This document shows positions 51,367-61,300 of a stretch of 64,000 nt of DNA, in pieces; position 1 is the first letter of the stretch, and the number at the start of each line of letters is the position of its first letter. Source of the stretch: CBDCFL01 sp965216135 (lineage in GTDB: Bacteria > Pseudomonadota > Alphaproteobacteria > Rhodobacterales > Rhodobacteraceae). Location of the stretch: assembly GCA_965216135.1 (NCBI GenBank), contig CBDCFL010000022.1, forward strand, positions 62,001 to 126,000, written 5' to 3'. Both the position numbers and the translations under genes were made by a program. The notes under the pieces are model-generated. The model had not been told where the DNA came from and ran no database searches. It saw only the letters and a list, made by a program, of their open reading frames with translations.

Positions 51367-52602
51367 ATGACTGACAAAACCATTCTCGTTGTCGGCACCT
51401 GGGACACCAAGGACGCCGAGCTGCTTTACTTATGCGACCGCATCACAGAGCAGGGCGGCAGCGCTCTGACAATGGATGTCAGCGTGTTGGGCGATCCGAG
51501 CCGGCCCACCAATATATCAAAACACCAGGTGGCCGGGGCGGGCGGGTCGTCCATTCAGGCGGCCATCGATGCGGATGACGAGAATTTGGCGATGCAGATC
51601 ATGGCCGCAGGCGCATCCAAGCTGGCCGCCGGGCTGCAAAATGAGGGCCGCATCGATGCGGCCCTTGTGTTGGGCGGTTCCATGGGCACCGATCTGGCCC
51701 TTGATCTGTGCAATGCCCTGCCGCTTGGCGTGCCGAAATACATCGTCTCAACGATCGCTTTCTCGCCACTCATCCCGCCGGGGCGTCTGCCATCTGACGT
51801 GCAAATGATCCTCTGGGCGGGCGGGCTGTACGGAATCAACTCGATCTGCAAGGCGTCGCTCAGTCAGGCCGCTGGCGCGGTCCTGGGTGCCGCGCGTGCG
51901 GTCGAGCCACCAAAATGCGACCGGCCCATCATTGGCATGACCAGTTTTGGCAAAACCATTCTGCATTACATGGTCAAACTGAAACCGGAAGTCGAAAAAC
52001 GCGGCTTTGAGCTGGCGGTTTTTCACGCCACCGGCATGGGCGGGCGCGCGTTTGAAGCGCTTGCGGCGCAGGGTGCCTTTGCCTGCGTCATGGATTTCGC
52101 AACGCAAGAACTGGTCAATCATATCATGGGATCGGGGGTTTCTGCGGGGCCGGACCGGTTGACCGGCGCGGGGCGTGCGGGGGTGCCGCAGATGGTGGCA
52201 CCGGCCTGCTATGATCTGGTCGATCTGATCGGGTCGCAGCCCATTCCGGCGCGCTTTGCTGACCGTCCGGCCCATGCCCATAATCGGCTGATCACATCGA
52301 TTTTGCTTAATTCCGAAGAACGCCGCGAGGTTGCGCGCGCGCATGCCGCACAACTGTCTGAGGCCACGGGTGCAACCACTTTTCTGCTGCCCAAAGGCGG
52401 CCTGAACGAATGGGACCGGCCGGGCGCGCCATTGCACGATGGTGAAGGCCTGACGGCGTTTGTCGAAGAAATGCAGGCGGTTATGCCCGAAAATGTGGAG
52501 CTGCGCGTTCTTGATTGCCATATCAACGATGAGGAATTTTCCGACGCCGCGTTGCAGGTGCTTGACGGTTGGCTGGCCGATGGCACGGTTTCCAGACCGT
52601 AA
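51367..52602 (+). CDS. Tm-1-like ATP-binding domain protein (UPF0261)
   Basis: 411 residues starting MTDKTILVVGTWDTKDAELL, the signature of UPF0261/Tm-1-like proteins, with DVSVLGDPSRPTNISKHQVA, GGSMGTDLALDLCNALPLGV and GMTSFGKTILHYMVKLKPEV. The N-terminal domain of the plant Tm-1 virus-resistance protein has this fold, and the bacterial members have no firmly known reaction. The often-fused or adjacent TIM-barrel partner is not present. It ends the operon 9 nt after the aldehyde dehydrogenase, so it probably works on a product of the pathway. Confidence 0.9.
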   Translation: MTDKTILVVGTWDTKDAELLYLCDRITEQGGSALTMDVSVLGDPSRPTNISKHQVAGAGGSSIQAAIDADDENLAMQIMAAGASKLAAGLQNEGRIDAALVLGGSMGTDLALDLCNALPLGVPKYIVSTIAFSPLIPPGRLPSDVQMILWAGGLYGINSICKASLSQAAGAVLGAARAVEPPKCDRPIIGMTSFGKTILHYMVKLKPEVEKRGFELAVFHATGMGGRAFEALAAQGAFACVMDFATQELVNHIMGSGVSAGPDRLTGAGRAGVPQMVAPACYDLVDLIGSQPIPARFADRPAHAHNRLITSILLNSEERREVARAHAAQLSEATGATTFLLPKGGLNEWDRPGAPLHDGEGLTAFVEEMQAVMPENVELRVLDCHINDEEFSDAALQVLDGWLADGTVSRP

Positions 52603-52614
52603 CGTTTGCCAGTG

Positions 52615-53304
52615 TCATCGGGCACGTTTCAGAAATTCCGCCGCATTCGCCCGATCGCTTTTGGACTTTGGCGCGGCGGCCGAGGAATACAGGGTGGCCT
52701 GGCTGGCATGTATCAACCCGTCGGACAGAATTTTCAGGTGATTTGCGCGCAGCGTATCGCCGCTTGAGGTTATGTCGGCAATCGCCTCGGCGGTTTCATT
52801 GGCCACCGTGCCCTCGGTCGCACCCTGGCTGTCGACCAGCTGATAATCGGCCACCCCGCCGGCGCGCAGAAATTCTCGCACCAGGCGGTGGTATTTTGTG
52901 GCGATGCGCAGCCGGAAACCGTGATTGGCGCGGAACTGCGCGGCAACGGCGTCAAGATCGTCAAGACAATCGACGTCGCGCCAGAACTGCGGCACCGCCA
53001 GCACCAGATTGGCCTGGCCAAATCCCATGGCCGCCACTTCGCTAATGACCGCGTGCCATTTCCCAAGCTTTTCATGCACCAGATCAGAGCCGGTGACGCC
53101 GAAATGGATCCGGCCCGCAGCAAGTTCGCGCGGAATTTCTGTGGCCGGCAGCAGCACTGGTTCAACACCGTCAATGCCGGTGATGCGCCCGGCATATTCG
53201 CGCGTGGATCCGGCGCGTGTCAGCGTGACGCCACGCTCGGCGAACCAGGCGACGGTCTGATCCATCAGCCGACCCTTGGACGGTATGCCAAGGCGAAGGG
53301 TCAT
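52615..53304 (-). CDS. hisG: ATP phosphoribosyltransferase, short form
   Basis: First step of histidine synthesis. 229 residues (MTLRLGIPSKGRLMDQTVAW), the short HisG type lacking the C-terminal regulatory domain, which needs HisZ as regulator. Motifs include GRIHFGVTGSDLVHEKLGKW, LRIATKYHRLVREFL and VDSQGATEGTVANETAEAIA, DITSSGDTLRANHLKIL. It overlaps hisZ by 4 nt. It converges with the Tm-1-like gene, leaving only 12 nt between stops. Confidence 0.95.
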   Translation of the reverse strand: MTLRLGIPSKGRLMDQTVAWFAERGVTLTRAGSTREYAGRITGIDGVEPVLLPATEIPRELAAGRIHFGVTGSDLVHEKLGKWHAVISEVAAMGFGQANLVLAVPQFWRDVDCLDDLDAVAAQFRANHGFRLRIATKYHRLVREFLRAGGVADYQLVDSQGATEGTVANETAEAIADITSSGDTLRANHLKILSDGLIHASQATLYSSAAAPKSKSDRANAAEFLKRAR

Positions 53305-54389
53305 TGCGCGACCATGCCAATCTCGGCGATCAGTTCAGGGCGAATTACCCCGCCAACCGCCGGGACGGCGCGCCCCCGGCCAAGACGCCCGGTCAGCGCA
53401 TCGTAGCGCCCGCCAGAGGCGATGGCGGGCAGATCGGGCCTGCCTGAGGCATAAAACCCGAAGACAAATCCGTCGTAATATTCCATGGACGTTCGGCCAT
53501 AGGTGGAGTCGAACTCCAGGTCACTGATCCCGATCCCCTTGCCGTCGAGCGCATCAAACCGCGCGTCCAGCCGCGCCCGGGCCGTGTCAAGAAACCGGAA
53601 TTCGCTGGCCAATGCGCTCATTTGCTCAAGCGCTCGGTATGATTTTGCGCGCAATGCAAGCAGTTTATCAAAGAGCGTCATTTCCTCGGCCGAGATCGCG
53701 GGCTCGGCGGCATCGGCGCTCAGGGCGGCGATGCGGTCCGTGACTTCGGTTATATCGCGCAAGCCGACACGCGGTGGTGCGGTATCCATGCCGGCAGGAT
53801 CAGCCACAAGCGCCGCGCGGGCCGGGGGCACCGGCGTGCGCGCGCCAAAACGGTCAAGCAGGGCGCGGAACCGCGCCGGCCGCCAGATATGGCGCATCAA
53901 GGCGGCCTTGCGGCGCGCGGTCGTGCGCAAACCCGCGACCGCTGCGGTAAGGATACCGATGTCGCCGGTAACGGGATCGAGTTTCAGGCCGTCCAATGCG
54001 CTTGTGATCAGGGCGAAGACCTCGGCGTCCGTCGTGGCGGGGTCGCTGCGATCAAACACCTCATAGCCGACCTGGATATATTCGCTCGGCGGGCCGGTGT
54101 CGGTTTCCTGCCTGCAAAAGACCTCGCCGACGTAAACATACCGGGCCGATTCGGCCCCGCTGGCCATATGCTTCTGCGCCACCGGAACGGTGAAATCAGG
54201 GCGCAACATCTGCTCGCCCGCCAGCGGGTCGTGTGTAACAAAGGCACGCGCGCGGATGTCTTCGCCATAAAGGTCCAACAGTGTGTCGGCCGGTTGCAGG
54301 ATGCTGGCCTCAACCGGAGTAGCTCCGGCATCCAGGAACAGCGCCTGCAGCCGAGCGGCTTGGCTGCGTATCGCGGATTTGTCGGGCAT
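53301..54389 (-). CDS. hisZ: ATP phosphoribosyltransferase regulatory subunit
   Basis: 362 residues, a class II aminoacyl-tRNA synthetase-like fold without aminoacylation activity. It assembles with short HisG and binds histidine for feedback control. Motifs: LRPDFTVPVAQKHMASG, YVYVGEVFCRQETDTGPPSE and FDALDGKGIGISDLEFDSTY, with GGRYDALTGRLG near the end. Its start overlaps the hisS stop (TAATG). The presence of hisS, its structural relative, next to it is typical of alphaproteobacteria. Confidence 0.94.
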   Translation of the reverse strand: MPDKSAIRSQAARLQALFLDAGATPVEASILQPADTLLDLYGEDIRARAFVTHDPLAGEQMLRPDFTVPVAQKHMASGAESARYVYVGEVFCRQETDTGPPSEYIQVGYEVFDRSDPATTDAEVFALITSALDGLKLDPVTGDIGILTAAVAGLRTTARRKAALMRHIWRPARFRALLDRFGARTPVPPARAALVADPAGMDTAPPRVGLRDITEVTDRIAALSADAAEPAISAEEMTLFDKLLALRAKSYRALEQMSALASEFRFLDTARARLDARFDALDGKGIGISDLEFDSTYGRTSMEYYDGFVFGFYASGRPDLPAIASGGRYDALTGRLGRGRAVPAVGGVIRPELIAEIGMVAQ

Positions 54390-55897
54390 TAGTATTGATC
54401 CAGAACCCGGCGCACCGCCGCGACCAGTTCACCGCGCGGCGCTTCAAACTGGCTGGGCCGTTCCTGCCATTCTTGCAAGGTCGCATTTTTGGCGATCCTG
54501 GCGCCTAGGATCAGGTCTTTGATCTGCACGATACCCTTGTCGCGCTCCTGTTCGCCCTCGATGATGGCCACCGGCGCGTTGCGTTTGTCCGAGTATTTCA
54601 GCTGATTGCCAAAGTTTTTCGGGTTGCCAAGGTAGACCTCGGCCCGGATCCCAGCTGCGCGCAATTCGGATGCCATTTGCTGATAATCAGCCATCCGGTC
54701 GCGGTCCATAACGGTGACGACAACGGGCCCGGTTGCCGTGCTGCCCGTCTGGCCTTTCTGATGCAGCGCGGCAAGCAGGCGGTCAACGCCGATGGAAACG
54801 CCGGTGGCCGGAACCTCCTGGCCGGTAAAGCGTTTGACCAGATCGTCGTAACGCCCGCCCCCGGCAACCGAGCCGAACTGGCGCGCGCGGCCCTTGGCGT
54901 CGGTGATATCAAAGGTGAGTTCCGCCTCAAACACCGCGCCGGTGTAATAGCCAAGGCCGCGCACGACGGAGGGGTCGATTTCAATACGGGTGGCATCGTA
55001 GCCCTGAGCGGCGACGAGTTCGGCAATTCGCTCCAGCTCATTCACGCCGTCGACACCCATAATTGAGCCACCGACAGCCGCGCGCAGATTGGTGAGTGTT
55101 TTGGCAGTGTCGTGCGCTTTTGAGGTCAGAAAAGCGATTACCGGTTCGGCCTGATCCGCGCCCAGGCCGACACCGTCAATAAACGCGCCTGAACTGTCCT
55201 GGCGACCGCTGGTTAGCAGCGCGCGCACGCCCGCTTCGCCGACCTTGTCGAACTTGTCGATGCTGCGCAGGGTCGCGTCGCGGTCGGCGGTGTCGTCAAC
55301 GCCGATCGTCTCGAGCACGCCGTTCAAAATCTTGCGATTATTCACCCGAACGATGTAATCGCCCCGCTCAATGCCCACCGCCTCCAAGGTATCGGCGAGC
55401 ATCGCGCACATTTCGGCATCGGCCGCAGGCCAGGCGCTGCCGACCGTATCCGCATCGCATTGATAGAACTGGCGAAACCGCCCCGGGCCCGGCTTTTCAT
55501 TGCGCCAGACCGGCCCCATCGCATAGCGGCGATAGGGGGTCGGCAGATCATTTCGGTATTGTGCATAGACGCGGGCCAAAGGCGCGGTCAGATCGTAACG
55601 CAGCGCCAGCCAGTCACCTTTGCCGTCTTCGTCGCCGTCTTGCCAGGCAAAGACACCGGCGTTTGGCTGGTCAACATCGGGCAGGAATTTGCCCAAAGCC
55701 TCAACGGTTTCAACGGCGGAACTTTCCAGCGGCTCGAAACCATAGAGATGGTAAACCCCGGCGATTGCATCCAGCATGGCGGCGCGTTCGGTCACTTGCG
55801 CGCCGAAGTAATCGCTGAACCCTTTGGGCGTTTCGGCCCTTGGACGCGCGCTCTTTTTCTGCTTGGCCAATGGCTGTTTGTCCTGCCGGTCTTGCAT
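54389..55897 (-). CDS. hisS: Histidyl-tRNA synthetase
   Basis: Charges tRNA-His. The start is ATG 55897 (MQDRQDKQPLAKQKKSARPR); an upstream in-frame extension is not conserved. 502 residues, class II: motif 1 region FSDYFGAQVTERAAMLDAIA, motif 2 in RRYAMGPVWRNEKPGPGRFR (with QFYQCDADTVG after it), the histidine signature LGYYTGAVFEAEL, and motif 3 in ATGVSIGVDRLLAAL. The C-terminal anticodon-binding domain follows (VVVTVMDRDRMADYQQMASE). Confidence 0.96.
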   Translation of the reverse strand: MQDRQDKQPLAKQKKSARPRAETPKGFSDYFGAQVTERAAMLDAIAGVYHLYGFEPLESSAVETVEALGKFLPDVDQPNAGVFAWQDGDEDGKGDWLALRYDLTAPLARVYAQYRNDLPTPYRRYAMGPVWRNEKPGPGRFRQFYQCDADTVGSAWPAADAEMCAMLADTLEAVGIERGDYIVRVNNRKILNGVLETIGVDDTADRDATLRSIDKFDKVGEAGVRALLTSGRQDSSGAFIDGVGLGADQAEPVIAFLTSKAHDTAKTLTNLRAAVGGSIMGVDGVNELERIAELVAAQGYDATRIEIDPSVVRGLGYYTGAVFEAELTFDITDAKGRARQFGSVAGGGRYDDLVKRFTGQEVPATGVSIGVDRLLAALHQKGQTGSTATGPVVVTVMDRDRMADYQQMASELRAAGIRAEVYLGNPKNFGNQLKYSDKRNAPVAIIEGEQERDKGIVQIKDLILGARIAKNATLQEWQERPSQFEAPRGELVAAVRRVLDQY

Positions 55898-55950
55898 GTC
55901 CGCGCGGTCTAGCCGAAGGGGGGGCAGGGGGCAAGGCAGCGGAGCTTGGC

Positions 55951-56157
55951 ATGGACACACGGGTCACAAAGCTGGAAGAACAGCTCGCGCACCTGGAGCG
56001 CGTGGTCGAGGAATTGCCGGATGTGGCGTCACGTCAGGGCGATGAAATCGACCGCCTGACGCGGCGGCTGGCAATGCTGACGGAGCGGGAGGCTGAGCGC
56101 GAGGCATCCGAAGGGGGCAGGGCGCCGCTGGCCGACCAGAAACCGCCGCATTGGTGA
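55951..56157 (+). CDS. slyX: SlyX-like coiled-coil protein
   Basis: 68 residues from ATG 55951 (MDTRVTKLEEQLAHLERVVE). It is almost entirely one coiled coil (heptads of Leu), then EIDRLTRRLAMLTEREAERE, and ends DQKPPHW, the conserved P-P-H-[WY] ending of SlyX proteins. Function unknown in the family. It is divergent from hisS with 53 nt between starts. Confidence 0.9.
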   Translation: MDTRVTKLEEQLAHLERVVEELPDVASRQGDEIDRLTRRLAMLTEREAEREASEGGRAPLADQKPPHW

Positions 56158-56361
56158 GGCCCGCGCAAATTCGGAACCACAACGATTCATCAAGCTTGGA
56201 CTGCGCGCGATCAAGCTCGGGATACTGCGGAGTTTGCGGAGCCAGATTTGTAAGAGATACGAGTGCGCGTGTGCGGACTAGCCGAAGGGGGCAAGGGGCG
56301 AGCAAGCGGGGTTTCATTGGATTTTGCCTGCGTCCCGGTCTATGAACCACAAAACGAGGGG

Positions 56362-56886
56362 ATGGTGCACCAATGGACCTTATATACTGTCGCAAAATAC
56401 CTACACATAGCGCTCGCCGTGGCCTGGCTCGGCGGCAATTTTAGCTTGTTCGTACTGGCAACGGTCGCCGCCCGGCGCGATGACGGCGATGCGATTTCAA
56501 CAATCGTAATTTACTCCGAAGTGCTGGCCAAGTTTGTGTTCGTGCCGTCCGTTGTGCTGATCTTGGCGTTGGGCGTCTACATGGTCTGGGCGCAATGGGG
56601 CTTTTCCGAGGCGTGGATCATCGTCGGCATCGCAGGTGTCGTCATGACATTCGCTATTGGCGCAGGCATCCTGTCGCCGATGATCAATAAGTTGGCCGGG
56701 ATGGTGCCGGGGCCGGACAAGCAAGCGTTGCAGGTTCGATTATTACGCAGCGTGCGTGCCGATCTGATCATGATGTTTGTGATATTATGGGCCATGGTGT
56801 CCAAACCGGCTTGGTCCGATGGGACAGAGCTGTTGATCATATTGGCGATCGTTGTGCTCGGCGCTGCCTTGTTCCTGCGGCGCTAA
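56362..56886 (+). CDS. Four-helix membrane protein (DUF2269-like)
   Basis: 174 residues from ATG 56362 (MVHQWTLYTVAKYLHIALAV). Helices at about residues 8-30 (YLHIALAVAWLGGNFSLFVL), 55-75 (FVFVPSVVLILALGVYMVWA), 80-105 (WIIVGIAGVVMTFAIGAGIL) and 132-172. The HIALAVAWLGG motif with one His on helix 1 resembles DUF2269/CopD-like membrane proteins that may bind heme or metal. No neighbour hints at a role. Confidence 0.65.
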   Translation: MVHQWTLYTVAKYLHIALAVAWLGGNFSLFVLATVAARRDDGDAISTIVIYSEVLAKFVFVPSVVLILALGVYMVWAQWGFSEAWIIVGIAGVVMTFAIGAGILSPMINKLAGMVPGPDKQALQVRLLRSVRADLIMMFVILWAMVSKPAWSDGTELLIILAIVVLGAALFLRR

Positions 56887-56945
56887 CGGCGAATATCTAT
56901 GCCTTTCTATTGATCGAAAATAGTGCGCCCGCCAAAGGCGCAAGA

Positions 56946-57410
56946 TCATAGTGGCAACTCTGTCGTCGATTTTATCCGTTTGAGCACGAACCTGCTCTCC
57001 ACCGATTTCACATAAGGGTTTCGCAAAAGGTTGTGGGTCATGAATTCCTCGTATTCCTCGACATCGGCAACCCGGACCTTGATGAAATAATCCGACGAGC
57101 CTGAAACCTTGTGGCATTCCATAATCTCAGGATGGGTGCGCACCAGGCTGGTAAATGCGGCGATCGCTTTTTCGGAATGGTCGCTCAACCTTATGGTGGC
57201 CAGTACAGCGAGTTTGGCACCCACTTTGGCGGGATCGAGCAAGGCGACGCGCCCCGTGATCACACCGGCTTTTTCCAGTTCCTGCAACTTGCGCCAGGCG
57301 GTTGACGGGGCCATGTTGGTGAGTTCGGCAATTTCTGCCAAGTTTCGCGCAGAATCTCGCTGAATTTCTCGCAAATTTAATCTATCGGGGTCAAATAATT
57401 TCATATTCAT
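56946..57410 (-). CDS. Lrp/AsnC-family transcriptional regulator
   Basis: 154 residues: winged helix (LNLREIQRDSARNLAEIAEL, TNMAPSTAWRKLQELEKAGV, ITGRVALLDPAKVG) and the RAM effector domain (HPEIMECHKVSGSSDYFIKV). It lies divergent to phhA, with 106 nt between starts. Such Lrp-type regulators commonly activate neighbouring amino-acid catabolic genes, so phenylalanine or tyrosine is the likely effector. No clear operator was recognised in the AT-rich intergenic region. Confidence 0.93.
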   Translation of the reverse strand: MNMKLFDPDRLNLREIQRDSARNLAEIAELTNMAPSTAWRKLQELEKAGVITGRVALLDPAKVGAKLAVLATIRLSDHSEKAIAAFTSLVRTHPEIMECHKVSGSSDYFIKVRVADVEEYEEFMTHNLLRNPYVKSVESRFVLKRIKSTTELPL

Positions 57411-57516
57411 GACGTTAGCGAAAAAATTCGGTCAAGAAAAGATGCGCAAGACACCCCAATGAAAACACTTCTTTGCGCTCATCTGCGATTCTGTCCGCAA
57501 CACAGGAGAATGCATC

Positions 57517-58302
57517 ATGCCATCGGCCAAACCTTATGCCTCAAAGCTGCCCGCAGCAGACGGGCGATACGCCTATAGCGGCGATGATGACGCCGTCTGG
57601 GGCGAGTTGTTTGACCGCCAAATGGCCTACCTGCCGGGGCGCATGGCACCACAATATTTGCAGGGCGTTTCGGCATTGGGCCTGAGCAACGCCAAAGTCC
57701 CGCAAGTGATCGACATTGACGCGCGGCTGACGGAACTGACAGGGGCCGGCGTGCAAGGCGTGCCCGCGATCATTCCGCCAACGCAGTTTTTCAACTTGCT
57801 GGCGAGCCGAAAATTTCCCGTCGCCACGTTTCTGCGCCGACGCGAGGATATGGTTTACATCGAAGAACCCGACCTGTTTCATGAGGTCTTTGGTCACTGC
57901 CCGCTGCTGACCAATTCTGCCTATTGTGATTTCATCGAAGGCTTTGGTCAGGCTGCGCTGGCGTTGGGTAGACCCTATTACTGGCCGATGTTCCGGCTGT
58001 TCTGGTTCACGATCGAATTTGGCATGATCCGCACGGATGACGGCCTGCGCAGCTATGGTGCAGGCATCGCCTCATCCCCAGCCGAGGCCGCCCATGCGAC
58101 GTCGGGAGAGGCCGAAATGCTGGACTTCGACCTCATGACCGTCTTTCGAACGCCCTACAGGATTGACATCGTCCAACCGGTCTATTTTGTGATCGACAAT
58201 TTTGAGCAGCTTGCAACCTGCCTGACCGACGACATTGCCGACCAGATCGACCGCGCCAAGGTTTTGGGCGATTTACCGCCGCGGTTTGAAGCGGCGGCGT
58301 GA
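57517..58302 (+). CDS. phhA: Phenylalanine 4-monooxygenase
   Basis: Pterin- and iron-dependent hydroxylase turning phenylalanine into tyrosine. ATG 57517 is preceded by AGGAGA at a spacing of 7-8 nt. The 261-residue bacterial-size enzyme has RREDMVYIEEPDLFHEVFGH with the two iron-binding histidines near residues 121 and 126, CPLLTNSAYCDFIEGFGQAA, and FWFTIEFGMIRTDDGLRSYG with the iron-binding glutamate near 167. No pterin recycling gene (phhB) is adjacent. Confidence 0.95.
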   Translation: MPSAKPYASKLPAADGRYAYSGDDDAVWGELFDRQMAYLPGRMAPQYLQGVSALGLSNAKVPQVIDIDARLTELTGAGVQGVPAIIPPTQFFNLLASRKFPVATFLRRREDMVYIEEPDLFHEVFGHCPLLTNSAYCDFIEGFGQAALALGRPYYWPMFRLFWFTIEFGMIRTDDGLRSYGAGIASSPAEAAHATSGEAEMLDFDLMTVFRTPYRIDIVQPVYFVIDNFEQLATCLTDDIADQIDRAKVLGDLPPRFEAAA

Positions 58303-58350
58303 ACGCGCACTCATCGAGCCGTCCCCGGCTCTCCTCGTCAGAAGCGAGTA

Positions 58351-58366
58351 GAGCCCGAAAGGGCTC
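58351..58366. terminator. Hairpin between convergent phhA and dnaE
   Basis: GAGCCC-GAAA-GGGCTC, a 6-bp stem with a stable GNRA-type loop, in the 83-bp gap between the two stop codons. No T-run on either side is long, so it may be a weak bidirectional terminator or mRNA-end protector. Confidence 0.5.
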
Positions 58367-58385
58367 GTGCGAGCGCCCGTGAAGC

Positions 58386-61300
58386 TCAAATATCCTCAAC
58401 CATCACCACCCCCGGCAGCGATTTGAGCGCACCGCGAATTTTTGGGTTCAACGCGTATTCTGAACCGGTTGCGACGTCCCATTCCGTGCCGGTCGCACGA
58501 TCGGCAAGGCAGAATATCAGCGGGCCCTTGGCCTGACGCCCGGTTGCCATGCGCGCAAGCACTGATTTGACCGATGCGATGGCCGCTTCCTCCTCGACGA
58601 ACACCTTAAGCCCCATGCCGACAGCGGTGGCCACCACATCGTCAATCGGCGCAATTGAGCGCGCCAGAAGTTTCAATTGTTCGGTTTCCATCGTCGCCTC
58701 AACGGTCATGACGACATTTGCCCCGACTTCCAGCAAATCGCGTGCAACCTCCAGCGTGTCAGCGAACACGGTCACCTCGTAGAGACCGGTCGGATCGGAC
58801 ATCTGCAGAAAAGCAAAGCGATTGCCGCGTGCCGATTTACGCTCCTGGCGGCCACTGACCGCGCCGGCGATTTTGACGACAAGCGGCGCGCGCTCGGCGG
58901 CGACAGCGATCTCGGCCAGGGTTTTGACATCCTTGCGTTTCAAGGGTGCCATGTAATCGTCCAGTGGATGGCCAGAGAGGTAAAACCCGACGGCGGTATG
59001 TTCGTGCGACAAACGCTCGTTCGGGATCCAGTCTTCAAACGGCATCAGGCGAGGTTCAGGCAGGTCGTCGCCGGCCTCACCAAACAGCGACACCTGTGCC
59101 GAGGCGCGCTGCTCGTGCACCGCAGCGGAATAGCTGACCAATGCGTCCAGATTGTCAAAAACCCGGCGTCTGTTGGCGTCGAGCTGATCGAATGCACCCG
59201 CGCGCGCCAGCATTTCCATTGGCCGCTTGCCGATGCGTTTGAGTTCAACTCGCCGGGCCAGATCGAAGAGCGTTGCAAACGGCTTGTCGCCACGTCCAGC
59301 CTCAATCAGGCGCATCGCTTCGACGCCGACATTTTTGAGCGCCGCCAATCCATAAACAATCTGACCATCTTTGACGCTGAAAGCCGGGTGGGAAAGGTTC
59401 ACGCAGGGCGGCACAATCTCAATATCCAACCCGCGCCGCACCTCTTCGGTATAGATCGCCAATTTGTCGGTCAAATGCAGATCGCAGTTCATCACGCCGG
59501 CCATGTATTCAACCGGATGATTGGCTTTCAGCCAGGCGGTTTGATAGCTGACCACTGCGTAGGCTGCCGCGTGGGACTTGTTGAAACCGTAATTGGCAAA
59601 CTTTTCGAGCAGGTCAAAAACCTCACCGGCTTTTTTGGCACCGATACTGTTGTCCTTGGCACCCTGCACGAATTTCGGCCGCTCTTTGGCCATTTCGGCC
59701 GCGATTTTTTTGCCCATGGCACGGCGCAGCAGGTCCGCGCCGCCAAGGGTGTATCCCGCCATCACCTGGGCGATCTCCATCACTTGTTCCTGATAGACAA
59801 TGATGCCCTGGGTCTCTTCCAGGATGTGGTCAATCAGCGGATGGATGCTTTCGCGTTTGGTCAGCCCGTTTTTGACTTCGCAATATTTCGGGATGTTTTT
59901 CATCGGACCGGGCCGGTAGAGAGCCACCAACGCGACAATATCCTCGATACAGGTGGGTTTCATGCGGCGCAGCGCATCCATCATGCCCGGACTTTCCACC
60001 TGAAAGACCGCAATCGTTCTGGCATCCGTGTAAAGGCGATAGGTCTTCTCGTCGTCCAGTGGGATTGCGCTGATGTCATGTTCGCCGCCTTTGAGAGGCG
60101 CGAACAGCGCCAATCCATCGGCCGCCTGGTGCAATCCTCGCCCCGCGAACGCGATCAGATCGATTGCATTTTGAATAATCGTCAGCGTTTTCAGACCGAG
60201 AAGATCGTATTTGACCAATCCTGCCTGCTCGACCCACTTCATGTTGAACTGCGTGGCCGGCATGTCCGAGCGCGGGTCGCGGTACAGCGGCACCAGCTCG
60301 TCGAGCGGGCGATCGCCGATCACGACGCCTGCAGCGTGGGTCGAGGCATTGCGCAACAGGCCTTCGATCTGCTGGCCGTAATTCAATAACCGCCCAACCA
60401 CCTCTTCGCTGCGCGCGGCGTCACGCAGGCGCGGCTCGTCGGCCAGTGCTTTTTCGATGCTGACAGGTCTGACGCCCTCGGTCGGGATCATTTTGGCGAT
60501 GCGATCCACTTGTCCATAGGGCATTTGCAGCACCCGCCCCACGTCGCGAACCGCGGCTTTGGAAAGCAGGGCACCAAAGGTGATGATCTGGGCAACTCTG
60601 TCGCTCCCGTATTTTTCCTGCACGTAAGTGATCACCTCCTCGCGTCGATCCATGCAGAAATCGATGTCGAAATCGGGAATCGACACCCGCTCGGGGTTCA
60701 AAAATCGTTCAAACAGCAGGTTGTAGCGCAACGGGTCAAGATCGGTGATGGTCAGTGCATAGGCCACCAGCGAACCAGCCCCAGAGCCTCGGCCCGGCCC
60801 CACCGGAATGCCACGGTCCTTGGCCCATTTGATGAAATCGGCGACGATCAGAAAATAGCCGGGAAAGCCCATGCTCTCGATAATGGCGAGCTCAAATTCC
60901 AGTCGCTTTTGGTAGTCTTCCGTGGAAGCCGCCAGCGGAATGACTTCAAGGCGTCGCTTGAGCCCCATTTTGGCCTGATGGCGCAACTCATCCACCTCGT
61001 CATCGGCGAATTTTGGCAAAATCGGCTTTCTCTGATTCACCATGAATGCGCACCGCCGTGCGATTTCAACTGTGTTTTCAATGGCCTCTGGCAGATCAGC
61101 AAACAACGTGACCATCTCTTCGGGGGTTTTGAAGTAATGTTGATCGCTCATACGCCGGCGCGGTTCCTGCTGGTCGACATAGGCACCTTCAGCAATGCAG
61201 ATCAGCGCGTCGTGGGCCTCATACATCTCGGGCCTTGGAAAATAGACATCGTTTGTTGCCACCAAAGGCAGGCCAAGGTCATAGGCTGTTTCAACGAAAA

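Noticed and set aside
58677..60389. A 570-codon open frame opposite dnaE, and a 361-codon one at 60510-61595
   Set aside because: Both are shadows of the conserved DNA polymerase frame and have random-looking translations.
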